From Nitrospira sp. (lineage in GTDB: Bacteria > Nitrospirota > Nitrospiria > Nitrospirales > Nitrospiraceae), in NCBI GenBank assembly GCA_016788885.1, contig JAEURX010000017.1, positions 62,001 through 126,000 of the forward strand: 64,000 nucleotides of DNA. Reading direction: 5' to 3'. A program made the position numbers and the translations under genes. The notes beneath the pieces were generated by a model, which was not told the DNA's origin, ran no database searches, and worked only from the letters and a program-made list of their open reading frames with translations. Below, one piece after another: positions 19,318 through 28,838 of this stretch (position 1 is its first letter; the number at the start of each line of letters is the position of its first letter).

Positions 19318-19705
19318 TCACCCCCTAGACCGCCGACTGCACGGGAGGCGATCGGTTGCGACAACATGTTCGTGACCGCAATGGACACGACACGCTCCAA
19401 ACGATATCGCTGAATGGCTGTATCGACAATCCATCAATAGTTGGGCAACTGACGCGTTGACCTGCTGGCTTGCTTCATCAATCCGGATGTTCCTTGATTT
19501 TCATTCACGCCTTAGGCAACTAGCTGGGCACAGCATCGTTCACAACACCTTGAGCCCGCTTCCAGCCGTCTCCTGTCCCTCTCCCGGCATCAAGCCTGTA
19601 CCCCGATAGACGTACCCTTTTTGCAGACTATCTGACGCTCCAGAAGCGCGATACCCTCAAGACCTGTGTGTGTCCGATAGAACGGTGCCGTAGAAGGAGG
19701 CCACG
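19318..19705. other. Intergenic region, no gene seen
   Basis: About 390 bases lie between two divergent genes (GT87-like on minus, small PilZ-like candidate on plus). They must hold both promoters. I see no convincing ORF, strong dyad or terminator; the only clear signal is the ribosome site AAGGAGG just before 19706. Confidence 0.4.
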
Positions 19706-20068
19706 ATGAGGCGAAAGAGAAACGTGAAATTTCTTGTCCACTGCAGGCTTTCCGGTATGGCCACCGGCTGTGCGGAGCAAGCGCAGATTTATCATCAGGA
19801 ACAGAGCGCCGTACACCGCACAACCTTCCACAGACTGATCGATGGCGACTATCTCGCGATTCAGCTGCACGTTCAGACAGATCGCCGGCCGCTTTCGGTG
19901 AGTTTAGCGAAGGTGCTGTGGATACAGGGGGAGCGATTTGGGGTGGAACTGCTGATCATGGATGCTGATGAGCGCATTCGGCTCGACCAATTCCTCGAAA
20001 CGACTCTTCCACTAGAGCTGGAGGTTCAGAGTACACGCTCGGAACTCATTATTAGCGCGGCAGAATAA
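19706..20068 (+). CDS. Small protein, possible degenerate PilZ-like domain
   Basis: 120 residues with a strong ribosome site (AAGGAGGCC) before the ATG. It begins with basic MRRKRNVKF, continues with beta-strands (DGDYLAIQLHVQTDRRPLSVSLAKVLWIQGERFGVELLIMD) and ends with a helix and a strand (ERIRLDQFLETTLPLELEV). The strand pattern V-W-x-x-G-x-x-F-G-V-E-L resembles the second half of PilZ domains that bind cyclic di-GMP. However, the RxxxR and DxSxxG motifs needed for ligand binding are not clear, so this may be a non-binding relative. No signal peptide is present. Confidence 0.6.
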   Translation: MRRKRNVKFLVHCRLSGMATGCAEQAQIYHQEQSAVHRTTFHRLIDGDYLAIQLHVQTDRRPLSVSLAKVLWIQGERFGVELLIMDADERIRLDQFLETTLPLELEVQSTRSELIISAAE

Positions 20069-20238
20069 GTGACCATCCACGCCAACAAAAATCGTCCACT
20101 CAGGTACGGAGGCAGTCATTGCACCGCAGGAACGTCCAGAAATGTTTCCCCCCAAGGAGGTACTTCCTTCTGGTCTACCGCAGAGGAGCGTTCGAGTCTA
20201 GGCTTACACATAGGCACTGAACCATGGAGGAACCTACG

Positions 20239-20484
20239 ATGAACTGTTCTCGCTGCACTGGCTGTATGGTCGAAGATTTTCTGTTGGATATGGAGGACTC
20301 CTCTGGCCCGATGTGGCTCCAGGCACGGCGATGCATGAACTGCGGAAATATTGATGAACAGGTGCTGCGGAACAATCGGCTGGCAAAGGAGGCGCAGATC
20401 CTTGCCTCGACCGCTCCTGTTCAAGGGCGAAAAGCCGAGCGCGTCTCTCTGAGTGACGAGGGCATGGCCCATCTCGCCGCTTAG
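20239..20484 (+). CDS. Small zinc-ribbon protein
   Basis: 81 residues from ATG 20239, which has GGAGG 8 bases upstream. Two cysteine pairs, CSRCTGC near the start and CMNCG about 30 residues later, form a four-cysteine metal knuckle. The second half is polar and helical (NNRLAKEAQILAS). It probably binds zinc and protein or nucleic acid; no closer function can be given. It is the first of four small plus-strand genes ending at 21372. Confidence 0.75.
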   Translation: MNCSRCTGCMVEDFLLDMEDSSGPMWLQARRCMNCGNIDEQVLRNNRLAKEAQILASTAPVQGRKAERVSLSDEGMAHLAA

Positions 20485-20547
20485 GGTGACGCCGACTGGT
20501 CGGGATAAGCCGACCATATTCTTTACCGAATCTGTGGAACGACTAGC

Positions 20548-20727
20548 ATGTCCATTGATGTAGAGCTGGCCCTGATCCTGGGGCTATTCATAATCGGCGC
20601 CGTGGTGCTCGCAATCGACAACCTTGTGTATGCCTTGTCCAGACGATGGAGTCGTTGGATGCACGAGCGAAAATCCTCGCACCGCTCTCTCCCCTCACCT
20701 GGCTCACCCCAGAGAAAACGGTTGTAA
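20548..20727 (+). CDS. 59-residue single-span membrane protein
   Basis: The ATG at 20548 opens a frame that closes at 20727. The product begins MSIDVELALILGLFIIGAVV, a single membrane helix, then turns strongly basic (SRRWSRWMHERKSSHRS). That amphipathic design, with an outside acidic N-terminus and inside-positive tail, argues for a real small membrane protein. It lies between other short genes on the same strand. No strong ribosome site is visible, so confidence is moderate. Confidence 0.5.
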   Translation: MSIDVELALILGLFIIGAVVLAIDNLVYALSRRWSRWMHERKSSHRSLPSPGSPQRKRL

Positions 20728-20854
20728 CGGAATGTGCGGACATTCAATGGCTCAGCATCACATCGGCACACGACAGGCACTCGCGCGCGACACCAATCCA
20801 TAGTCGGAGGCTTATTCAACAAGTCTTGTGGTCGAGAGACGAAAGGAGGTTTTA

Positions 20855-21004
20855 GTGCCAGGTCCCACATCCAAAACAGTCCGACGCGGAACGTCGCATG
20901 CAGAACGCCGTGACGGCATTCCACAGACGCTTCTCTTTCTTATCCTCAAACAGCTAGAGGGACATCCGTCAGGTGCCAGCAACCAACAGGATACCCTCAA
21001 ATGA
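20855..21004 (+). CDS. 49-residue basic protein coupled to the next membrane gene
   Basis: A GTG at 20855 follows AAAGGAGG at 5-base spacing, the best ribosome site in this stretch. The frame runs 49 codons and its TGA overlaps the ATG of the next gene (ATGA at 21001-21004), the classic coupling arrangement. The product starts basic (MPGPTSKTVRRGTSHAERR) and has a short hydrophobic segment TLLFLILKQLEG. It could be a true small protein or a leader peptide that controls translation of the membrane protein behind it. No family is known to me. Confidence 0.5.
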   Translation: MPGPTSKTVRRGTSHAERRDGIPQTLLFLILKQLEGHPSGASNQQDTLK

Positions 21005-21372
21005 CCTCCTGGCACTTGACGGTATTGCGAGACGCGGCCATTGTCTATGGACTCACGTTTGCCGCAGGAATCGGCATGGCCCTAGCCGGAATCACACTCC
21101 AGAGTGATCCAGCGGCCGCGTACTTGTCGAACCTGCTGTCAGGAGCCCTTGGCTTTTTAATGTCTGGAATTCGCGCCGTCTCTTACCGGGTCGAACACCT
21201 CGCCTGGGTGGCGGCAACCCTCTGGGCATGCAACCTCATCAACATCGTTCTGGGGTTCCAGAGCACCAGATCCTGGATCCACAGTGGCCTCACGGTTATC
21301 CTCATGGCCGTTCTTGGCGGAACCCTTTCCATGATACTCGCGCTTGCCCCGACACCCAGTCGGCCACGCTGA
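21001..21372 (+). CDS. Small four-helix membrane protein, unknown function
   Basis: 123 residues with four hydrophobic stretches (VYGLTFAAGIGMALAGI, YLSNLLSGALGFLMSGI, LAWVAATLWACNLINIVLGF, GLTVILMAVLGGTLSMILAL). I do not recognise a family with certainty. Translation is probably coupled to the 49-codon gene whose stop overlaps its ATG. No catalytic motif is visible. Confidence 0.75.
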   Translation: MTSWHLTVLRDAAIVYGLTFAAGIGMALAGITLQSDPAAAYLSNLLSGALGFLMSGIRAVSYRVEHLAWVAATLWACNLINIVLGFQSTRSWIHSGLTVILMAVLGGTLSMILALAPTPSRPR

Positions 21373-21516
21373 ATCCGACCCATGCACTGCCCATCCGCCA
21401 GGAAACAATTCTGATGGATCACTTACTTTTGTGACGGCAGGAGCTTCTAGAAATAGGCTTGCGACCGCTGGAAAGACCCGTCGAGGAGTAGTGGCGGCTC
21501 AGTCTGACTGTTGGGC

Positions 21517-22950
21517 TTATTTCTGAGTTGCCGATGTCGGCCGTGATGGCTCAGCCGGTGACTGCCCCTCTGGCATCCATCCCCCACCAAGCGCCTTATA
21601 CAACTGAACAATCGATACCAGATGCAACCGATGTGTTCCCATGAGTGCCAACTCGGCGTCAAAGAGATTGCGTTGCGCAATCAAGACATCCAAGTAATTT
21701 GCCAACCCGCCCTTATAGCGTAGGTTGGCAAGGCTTAGTGCTGACCGCAACGCTTCGACCTGTTGCAACTGTGCGGCGCGCTGGTCGCGTACTGTCCTTA
21801 CCGCGACCAAAGAATCCTCCACTTCCTTAAATGCCACCAACACCGATTGCTCGTATTGGGCCACCGCCTGTCGCGCTTGTGCCTCTGCAGCTTTCTGTTG
21901 GAATCCAAGGATTTGCGCATTCAATAACGGGGCAGCCAAACCGGGCCCGGCGACCCCGAATGCCGTCTCATTGGCCACCAACCGAGACAAGTGCGGGCTC
22001 GCTACCCCTAGAATCCCGGTAATACTCAATTTGGGAAACCGGTCGGCCTTGGCCATTCCGATTCGGGCCGTGGCAGCGGCCAGATCTTGTTCGGCCTGCA
22101 AAATATCCGGACGCCGTTGAAGGAGCTCGGAAGGAAGCCCGGGTGGCACCTCTGGCGGCATGACCTGATCGGTAAGTGAATGCCCGCGTGCGATCCGCCC
22201 GGGGTTTCGGCCCAGCAATACACTCAACTGATTTTCCTTCTGCACCTTTTGCCGCTCGAACTCTGCGGCCTTAGCCGCGGCATTGGCCCGTTCAGCCTCG
22301 AACTGATCGGCATCGAGCTTGGAGATCATGCCCTGTCGCAAGCGAGCCTGCGCAATCCTGACCGATTCTTCCCAGGATTTGAGAGTGCGGTGGGCAATGT
22401 CGAGCTGCATGTCAAACTGCAACAAGTCGAAGTAGGCCTCGGCCACGCCACTGACCAGCTGCAACACAATGGCACGTCGATTTTCCTCTCGAGACAAGAG
22501 ATCGCCCCGCGCCGCCTCATTGGACCGGCGAATTCGTCCCCAGATATCGATCTCCCAGGACAGATTCCCTTGCAAGTAATAGTTGAACGGGTTGGGAAAT
22601 CCGGGGAAGAGAAAGTTGCTCTTACGACCGAAGAGCGGAGCGTTAGCCGTCACATTCATTTGCGGAGCGAAGTCGGTCTTCGCGACAAACAATCGGGCCT
22701 GAAATTCTTCGACCGCCGCCGCGGCACGCTTGAGGTCTTTGTTTTCCTCCAACGCCGTCCTAATCAGCTTTTGAAGTTCTTGGTCCTTCAGCAACTCCCA
22801 CCAGGGCGTATTGGCTATGGACGCGGCTTCACCGCCAGGCCCCGCCATGCGGAATGCATCAGGAGTCGTGGCATCAGGTCGGGTGAAATCAGGGCCGACC
22901 GCACAGGCCGCCAGAAGAGTCGAAGAAAGCACCAAGGCCAATCTACGCAT
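21517..22950 (-). CDS. OprM/NodT-type outer-membrane efflux lipoprotein (RND system 1)
   Basis: About 477 residues from the ATG at 22950, which overlaps the stop of the pump gene; a longer start at 22980 would precede the signal peptide with extra residues. Signal and lipobox are STLLAACAVGPDF. Two repeats of the TolC/OprM fold follow, including PWWELLKDQELQKLI, LSWEIDIWGRIRRSNEAA, GVAEAYFDLLQFDMQLDIA, the second-half LPSELLQRRPDILQAEQDLAAA and LRYKGGLANYLDVLIAQRNLFDAELAL. It forms the trimeric outer-membrane duct for the RND pump encoded just upstream. It is strikingly similar along its whole length to the factor at 35932-37404. Confidence 0.95.
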   Translation of the reverse strand: MRRLALVLSSTLLAACAVGPDFTRPDATTPDAFRMAGPGGEAASIANTPWWELLKDQELQKLIRTALEENKDLKRAAAAVEEFQARLFVAKTDFAPQMNVTANAPLFGRKSNFLFPGFPNPFNYYLQGNLSWEIDIWGRIRRSNEAARGDLLSREENRRAIVLQLVSGVAEAYFDLLQFDMQLDIAHRTLKSWEESVRIAQARLRQGMISKLDADQFEAERANAAAKAAEFERQKVQKENQLSVLLGRNPGRIARGHSLTDQVMPPEVPPGLPSELLQRRPDILQAEQDLAAATARIGMAKADRFPKLSITGILGVASPHLSRLVANETAFGVAGPGLAAPLLNAQILGFQQKAAEAQARQAVAQYEQSVLVAFKEVEDSLVAVRTVRDQRAAQLQQVEALRSALSLANLRYKGGLANYLDVLIAQRNLFDAELALMGTHRLHLVSIVQLYKALGGGWMPEGQSPAEPSRPTSATQK

Positions 22951-25900
22951 GCTGATAATCACGCTCCTTTTCAGGTTCATCCGGCCCCTTGTGGATGGAA
23001 GGAGGAATCTGATTTTTCTGACTACGACTCAGCGAACGAATCAACACAAAGAACAGCGGCACAAAGAAAATTGCGAGGAACGTGGCGGCCAACATTCCAC
23101 CGAAGACCCCCGTCCCAATTGAGTTTCGACTGGCAGCTCCGGCGCCGGTCGCAATCACCAAGGGAACGACACCAAGAATGAAGGCCATTGACGTCATGAC
23201 GATCGGGCGGAACCGGAGCTTGGCCGCCTCGATAGTCCCCTCCAGCAAGTGATGACCTTCCTCATACCGTTTGTTGGCAAACTCCACGATGAGAATGGCA
23301 TTCTTCGCCGAAAGGCCGATGAGCGTGACCAGACCGATCTGGAAATAGATGTCATTCGTCATCCCCTTCAACCAGACGGCGCTCAATGCGCCGAACAAGC
23401 CGATCGGAACCGCGAGGATGACCGCAAAGGGAACCACCCAACTTTCATATTGCGCCGCCAATACCAGAAACACCATCAACAACCCAAAGCCGAAGGCATA
23501 CAGCGATTGATTGCCGACCATGCGTTCCTGATAGGAAATGCCACTCCAATCGATTCCATATCCTTGCGGTACCAGGACCTCCTTCCCCAATTTATCAAGC
23601 GCATCCAACACCTGCCCAGAGCTCACCCCCGGCGCGGCCGAGCCCAGCACGAGCGCCGTATTGTATCCATTGAAATGGGTCACAGGATCGGGACCGCTGC
23701 TGAACTCCGTATTCACGACCGTATCCAAAGGAATCATGGTTGGTCCCTGCGCGCCAACGGCCCGCACATAAATCTTGGAAATATCGTCCGGTGTTGAGCG
23801 ATATTGCGCCTCAGCCTCTGTCTGTACGCGAAAGACGCGACCGAACTTGACGAAGTCATTGATGTATAGGTTGCCGAAATAGGCCTGCAACGTATCAAAA
23901 ACCTCCGAAATAGGCACGCCTAACGCTTTGGCGCGCTCGCGGTTTACTTTGGCGAAAATTCGCGGAGCACTGACGCGAAAGCTGGTTCCGATGGCACCGA
24001 TCGCCGGATTCTGCCGCGCTTTGGCCACAAACTCCTGCGCCACCGCCGAGAATTTATTGAAGTCGCCGCCGCTGGGATCTTGGAGCTGTATGGAAAACCC
24101 ACCCGTTGCGCCGAGTCCTCGGATCGACGGCGCGTTAAAGGCCAGGATCAACGCTTCCGGAATCTTCGCAAATTCACCATAGGCCGCACCGATCAACGAT
24201 TTGACATGTTGCTGCGGTGCCGTCCGCTCATCCCAATGCCTCAGCGGAACAAACATGGTCGCCGCATTGGGGCCACGTGTACTGAACACGAAATTTTGAC
24301 CCGAAAGCGCATCCGTTGAATGAATCGCCGGATTGGCCAAAAAGTAGCTTTCGATCTTGCTCAATACCGTATCCGTACGCTGCTTCGAGGCCCCATCCGG
24401 TAGTTGCACGATCGTGATGAAATATCCCTGGTCTTCTTCCGGCAAAAAACTATTCGGAATGATCCTGAACAACAGAAACACCCCGACAAGAAGGACGGCG
24501 AATACCGCAACCGACAGCACACGCCGCGTCAGCGCCATCCCGACCGTCGAGATATAGCGCCCCTGCATCCAGGAAAAGGTCCGGTTGAACAAACCAAACA
24601 GTCCATGATGCCGTTCTTCGCCCGGCTTGAGGACCAGGGCGCAGAGGGCAGGGCTGAGCGTCAACGCCACAAAACCTGAAATAATAACGGCAATGGAAAT
24701 CGTGATGGCGAATTGCTTGTAGAGCTCCCCGGTGATACCGCCGAGAAAGCCGACGGGCACGAACACCGCGCACAACACCAGCACAATGGCGATCACCGGC
24801 CCTGTCACTTCTTCCATTGCCCGCTTGGCGGCGTTCTTCGCCGAAAGCTTGCCCTGGGTCATGTGCCGTTCGCAATTTTCCACGACGACGATGGCATCGT
24901 CCACCACGATGCCGATGGCCAGGACCATCCCGAACAAGGTCAGGGTATTGATCGAGAACCCCAGCGCCTGCATGCCGGCGAACGTGCCGATCAGAGACAC
25001 CGGCACCGCCACACCTGGTATCAACGTCGCGCGCCAGCTTTGCAAGAAGAGGTACACCACCAGGATGACGAGCACCATCGCCTCGCCCAGCGTCTTCACC
25101 ACCTCTTTGATGGAGACTTCGATAAAGCGGGTGGTGTCATACGGAATGTCGTACGACACGCCGGTGGGAAACCCTTTGGACACCTCTGCCAATTCAGCGC
25201 GAACCCGCTTCACCGTTTCCAGCGCGTTCGCCCCCGGTGAAAGGAACGTCAACAGAAACACGTTCGGCTTGCCGTTCCAGCGCCCTTCCAGCGTATAGGA
25301 TTGCGCTCCCAGTTCAACACGGGCGACGTCCTTCAACCGGACCATGGACCCATTGGGCATGGCGCGGACGATCATCTCCTCGAAGTCCTTCACTTCCGTG
25401 AGGCGGCCTTGCGTAATGACGGGAATCGTCAGCTCGGTGCCCTTCAACGCCGGCTCCCGCCCGATAGTCCCGGCGGGAAAATCACGGTTCTGCTCGCGAA
25501 CGACATTCGCAATGTCCGTCGGCGTGAGGCTAAGTTGAGCCATGCGAATCGGGTCCAGAATCAGCCGCATTGAATAATTCTGGGACCCGAACACGATCGC
25601 ATTCCCCACGCCACGAAGGCGCTTCAGGTTGTCGAGGACGCGAAGAATCGCATAATTGGAAAGATAGACCGTGTCATGCGTCGGATCGGTCGAACTCAAC
25701 GCGACGACGGCCAACAGGTCCGGCGAAACCTTGTTGATGCTGATGCCTTGCCGGACGACTTCGGGCGGCAGCTGGGGCTCCGCGAGTTTCACCCGATTCT
25801 GCGTCTGGACCTGCGCGATATCGACATCCGTGCCGATTTCGAAGGTCAACTTGATCGACATGTGCCCGTCGTTCGTACTGGTGGAATCGTAGTACAGCAG

Positions 25901-26125
25901 GTTGTCGATGCCGGGGAGTTGCACTTCAATCGGCCGCGCCACCGAATCGGCCAGAATTTCCGCGTTGGCGCCGGGATAGTCGGCTTCGATCTGCACAACG
26001 GGAGGAGTGATTTCGGGGAACTGGGCGATCGGGAGCGCCTGCAAGGCGACTAAGCCGATCACCACGATGACGATCGACAATACCGAAGCAAAAATCGGGC
26101 GATCGATAAAGAAATGCGAGATCAC
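22943..26125 (-). CDS. RND multidrug efflux pump, HAE1 family (system 1)
   Basis: 1060 residues of AcrB/MexB/MexF type: FFIDRPIFASVLSIVIVVIGL as the first helix, two large periplasmic loops (the first with PEITPPVVQIEADYPGA) and twelve membrane segments. The proton-relay aspartates lie in the TM4 sequence GIVVDDAIVVVENCERHM, and the partner lysine is in GLSAKNAILIVEFANKRYEEG. It expels hydrophobic or amphiphilic compounds using the proton gradient, together with the adaptor (upstream) and the outer-membrane factor (downstream). Gene order adaptor-pump-channel with overlaps indicates one transcript. Substrates cannot be read from sequence. Confidence 0.96.
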   Translation of the reverse strand: MISHFFIDRPIFASVLSIVIVVIGLVALQALPIAQFPEITPPVVQIEADYPGANAEILADSVARPIEVQLPGIDNLLYYDSTSTNDGHMSIKLTFEIGTDVDIAQVQTQNRVKLAEPQLPPEVVRQGISINKVSPDLLAVVALSSTDPTHDTVYLSNYAILRVLDNLKRLRGVGNAIVFGSQNYSMRLILDPIRMAQLSLTPTDIANVVREQNRDFPAGTIGREPALKGTELTIPVITQGRLTEVKDFEEMIVRAMPNGSMVRLKDVARVELGAQSYTLEGRWNGKPNVFLLTFLSPGANALETVKRVRAELAEVSKGFPTGVSYDIPYDTTRFIEVSIKEVVKTLGEAMVLVILVVYLFLQSWRATLIPGVAVPVSLIGTFAGMQALGFSINTLTLFGMVLAIGIVVDDAIVVVENCERHMTQGKLSAKNAAKRAMEEVTGPVIAIVLVLCAVFVPVGFLGGITGELYKQFAITISIAVIISGFVALTLSPALCALVLKPGEERHHGLFGLFNRTFSWMQGRYISTVGMALTRRVLSVAVFAVLLVGVFLLFRIIPNSFLPEEDQGYFITIVQLPDGASKQRTDTVLSKIESYFLANPAIHSTDALSGQNFVFSTRGPNAATMFVPLRHWDERTAPQQHVKSLIGAAYGEFAKIPEALILAFNAPSIRGLGATGGFSIQLQDPSGGDFNKFSAVAQEFVAKARQNPAIGAIGTSFRVSAPRIFAKVNRERAKALGVPISEVFDTLQAYFGNLYINDFVKFGRVFRVQTEAEAQYRSTPDDISKIYVRAVGAQGPTMIPLDTVVNTEFSSGPDPVTHFNGYNTALVLGSAAPGVSSGQVLDALDKLGKEVLVPQGYGIDWSGISYQERMVGNQSLYAFGFGLLMVFLVLAAQYESWVVPFAVILAVPIGLFGALSAVWLKGMTNDIYFQIGLVTLIGLSAKNAILIVEFANKRYEEGHHLLEGTIEAAKLRFRPIVMTSMAFILGVVPLVIATGAGAASRNSIGTGVFGGMLAATFLAIFFVPLFFVLIRSLSRSQKNQIPPSIHKGPDEPEKERDYQHA

Positions 26126-27318
26126 GAAGCGCGCTCCGGCTGCGTCGGAGGAGCAGTCGGAACGGTCGAGGCACCGGCGGCGGGAACCGGCACAGGTTTC
26201 ACCGGCGCCCCGGGCGCGATTTTATGCAGGCCCTCTACAATAATGCGATCGCCGACATGTACCCCTTCTTCGACAATCCACTGGTTCCCCTGCCAACTCG
26301 TCGCCACAATCTCCCGCATCTCAACTTTATCGTCCTTGCCCACAACGAACACGATGGAACCCTTTGCGCCCTGCTGCACCGCGCGTTGCGGCACCAGGAT
26401 CGCGCCGGTCTTGAGGGTGCCCTTGAACCGCACCCGCACGAACTGTCCCGGCAACAACACCCGGTCCGGATTGGGAAATACCACCCGCGCCTGCCTCGAT
26501 CCCGTGTCGGTTTTCAAACCCACATCGAGCAGATCCAACACGCCTTCATGCTGGTAGGTCGTTCCGTCGACAAACGTGAGCACGCCGCGCAATTGGTACA
26601 CACCGGGATGCTGAATGCGTTTGGCATCGGTATCGCGCCTGCGTTTCAGCAAAAAACTCTCCGGCGCACTGACGATCACATACATGGGATCGACTTGATG
26701 AATCATGGTCAGCAAGTCCGTTTGTGCCGACACCAATCGGCCTTCATACACACGAGTGCGTTCGATCATCCCGCTGATAGGCGCGATGATCAGCGTATTA
26801 TCGAGATCGAATTTGGCTTTGACGAGTTCCGCCTTCGCGCCTTCGAGGGCGGCTTTCGCGGCCAGTTCTTCCGCCACCGCATCATCCACATCCTTGGTAC
26901 TCACGGCCTGTTCCGCCAACAGCGGTTTCACGCGGGCTAAATTCTGCTTAGCCTGGACAAGGCGCGCTTCGGACTGAGCCACTTTCGCCTTCGCGCTCAG
27001 CATCGCGGCATGGAAGGGCACGGGATCGATTTGATAGAGGCGATCGCCTTTCTTGACGTCGCGGCCTTCCTTGAAAAACCACTGTTTCAAAATGCCGGTC
27101 ACCTGGGAGCGTATTTCCACGGGGCGGGACGACTCCGCCTGTCCGATGAACTCCGGTTCGTCAGGCACATCCTGAGCAGCCGCCACCACAATTCCCACTT
27201 CCGGAACCTGGGGTGCCGGCGCGGAACCGGCTTCCTGCTTGCACCCCGGCAGAAGGGCCAACGCGAGCCACCCGCACACCATCGGGACTACCGTGGACCA
27301 TTGCCGTCGCCTCACCAT
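26122..27318 (-). CDS. RND periplasmic adaptor lipoprotein (system 1)
   Basis: 398 residues of MexA/AcrA type. The signal sequence ends in the lipobox ALLPGCKQEAG. The lipoyl half GQAESSRPVEIRSQVTGILKQWFFKEGRDVKKGDRLYQIDP, the coiled-coil hairpin (AKAKVAQSEARLVQAKQNLARVKPLL), the second lipoyl half and the beta-barrel/membrane-proximal domains (VQQGAKGSIVFVVGKDDKVEMREI) follow in the usual order. Its stop overlaps the start of the pump by 4 bases. It is the promoter-proximal gene of system 1; no local TetR or MarR regulator is encoded beside it. Confidence 0.95.
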   Translation of the reverse strand: MVRRRQWSTVVPMVCGWLALALLPGCKQEAGSAPAPQVPEVGIVVAAAQDVPDEPEFIGQAESSRPVEIRSQVTGILKQWFFKEGRDVKKGDRLYQIDPVPFHAAMLSAKAKVAQSEARLVQAKQNLARVKPLLAEQAVSTKDVDDAVAEELAAKAALEGAKAELVKAKFDLDNTLIIAPISGMIERTRVYEGRLVSAQTDLLTMIHQVDPMYVIVSAPESFLLKRRRDTDAKRIQHPGVYQLRGVLTFVDGTTYQHEGVLDLLDVGLKTDTGSRQARVVFPNPDRVLLPGQFVRVRFKGTLKTGAILVPQRAVQQGAKGSIVFVVGKDDKVEMREIVATSWQGNQWIVEEGVHVGDRIIVEGLHKIAPGAPVKPVPVPAAGASTVPTAPPTQPERAS

Positions 27319-27646
27319 GCGTACTCCCTGCTCACAATCGGAATGACTGGACGCGCTGCCATCAACGCGAGTTCATCTTACTGGTTGGCCGTCATGTAAG
27401 CAACGGAGGCACAGCCTGCTCAAGCCTCTGCGAAGGAGCAATCCTCTGCACAGAGTTGCAGCCCGACCGCGTCAGAATGAGGCAGGCGATGGCACGGGAA
27501 TGTGGGCACTGAAACTGGTCGCACTCCTCCTGTTACATTCACGATGCCGATGACGGGATGGCAGCCTCGATCGAAGGTAGCGGAAGAGCGCGCTCTTCTC
27601 ACACACAGGTGAAGGCGCTCTCCGCCCCCGTCAGCCATCTGGAGCA
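27319..27646. other. Intergenic region upstream of RND system 1, no gene seen
   Basis: About 330 bases between the adaptor start and the end of the next minus-strand lipoprotein gene. It should hold the promoter of RND system 1. I see no convincing ORF, dyad or terminator here. Confidence 0.35.
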
Positions 27647-28081
27647 TCACTTGAGCGACTGCACCGTCTCCCGAAGTTCCTTCAATTCGGCTGCGAGCAA
27701 ATCCAAGTGCTGATCGCGCTGTGGCTGATCATCCTTGAACTTCCATAGCCGTTTGAAGATCGCCGCCAGTTCCTTTTTATGAGTAACCGCCAACGCATAC
27801 GTCGGCGTCTTGCGTTGCGCATCCGTCACCCCACAAAACGAATCATCCAATGCATGGAACTGATTGTGCAGATCATCAAACGCCGCATCAACCCCTTTCC
27901 CGCCCTTCGCTTTCGAGGCAGTGGCCTCCATCATGCTGGTCAGGTTCACGAGGGTCTCCGCTCCATTCGCGCCCTTGGCCTGTGTCGCGTAGTCGCCGGC
28001 ACGTGGATAAAACAGGTAGCTACACCCGCTCAGCGTGGTCAGCATGAGCGCCGTCATGAGCAATCCGGTCACACGTTGCAT
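27647..28081 (-). CDS. Small helical lipoprotein, unknown function
   Basis: 144 residues from ATG 28081 with ribosome site AAAGGAGG; the frame is open further upstream, but this start gives a proper signal peptide and lipobox (TTLSGCSYLF). The mature part is helical and charged: ETLVNLTSMMEATASKAKG, FDDLHNQFHALDDSFCG, HKKELAAIFKRLWKFKDDQPQ, AAELKELRETVQSL. One free cysteine lies in DSFCGVT. It is the last gene of the minus-strand run that begins with the ECF sigma factor. No family assignment. Confidence 0.78.
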   Translation of the reverse strand: MQRVTGLLMTALMLTTLSGCSYLFYPRAGDYATQAKGANGAETLVNLTSMMEATASKAKGGKGVDAAFDDLHNQFHALDDSFCGVTDAQRKTPTYALAVTHKKELAAIFKRLWKFKDDQPQRDQHLDLLAAELKELRETVQSLK

Positions 28082-28154
28082 GGCTTCCTCCTTTGCCGGA
28101 TTAGGATACCCGCCTGGGCAAGCATCTCGTTGCCATGAGGGTATCGCAAAACGC

Positions 28155-28754
28155 TTACGGTTTTCTCGTATAAGTGATCTCGAGCACTTTTGATTCCTTT
28201 TGCCCGTGATGCGTGCCGTACATTTCGAAGGTCTGGGTATTGCTGTCCGCAATCTTCCAGACTGCGCGGTGATGCATCTGGCCTCCGCCCGGCTCCGGAT
28301 GCGAGCCCTTCAACGTGATGGTCCTGCCGTCGGCTCCGGCCGTGCCTTCCATAATAAAGAGGCCCGTGCCCATGCTGTCCATCCAGGCGGTGACATACTT
28401 CTTCTTCATGTTGTCGTAGCCGTCGATCCCGATTCCGGAGTAGGACTGCCCCATCATGGTGCCCCGGTATTCCTGATAGATAAATCGGCCGTCCATCAAG
28501 GTCTTGATCTCGGCCGTTCCCTCCGATTCCGTCGCGGGCTTGCCCGGCTCCATCCACTCCTTGGCCTTGGTCGTCCAACTGCCGGCCAGGCTTGCCAGCA
28601 TTTTGTGCGGCTCGCCCGGCGTGGCCAGTTGCTTCCAGAGCTCCATCATCGCGTCCTTGTCCATAGGCGTGCCGCCCTGCTTTTCCTTGGCCATGGCGGG
28701 AGCCGCCATCAACAACGCACAGAGGCACAACATCATGACACATGAGCGTCGCAT
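28155..28754 (-). CDS. Exported DUF1579 family protein
   Basis: 199 residues from ATG 28754 with signal peptide MRRSCVMMLCLCALLMAAPAMA. The body fits DUF1579: HKMLASLAGSWTTKAKEW, GTAEIKTLMDGRFIYQEYRGTMMGQSYSGIGIDGYDNMKKKYVTAWMDSMGTGLFIMEG and a closing TFEMYGTHHGQKESKVLEITYTRK, a lipocalin-like barrel. Its biochemical role is unknown; members often occur beside YCII/DGPF and ECF genes, as here. It is expected in the periplasm. Confidence 0.85.
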   Translation of the reverse strand: MRRSCVMMLCLCALLMAAPAMAKEKQGGTPMDKDAMMELWKQLATPGEPHKMLASLAGSWTTKAKEWMEPGKPATESEGTAEIKTLMDGRFIYQEYRGTMMGQSYSGIGIDGYDNMKKKYVTAWMDSMGTGLFIMEGTAGADGRTITLKGSHPEPGGGQMHHRAVWKIADSNTQTFEMYGTHHGQKESKVLEITYTRKP

Positions 28755-28838
28755 GGGAACCTCCTTCTCAGACGCGGCAACCGGATCGGTCGCCGACAGG
28801 GTCAACGATAACCGGCCGCATCGGCCGGCCTTCCTGCA

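Noticed and set aside
22180-23181. Long plus-strand frame of 333 codons
   Set aside because: It is the antisense shadow of the outer-membrane factor and pump genes, rich in His, Arg and Gln as such shadows are.
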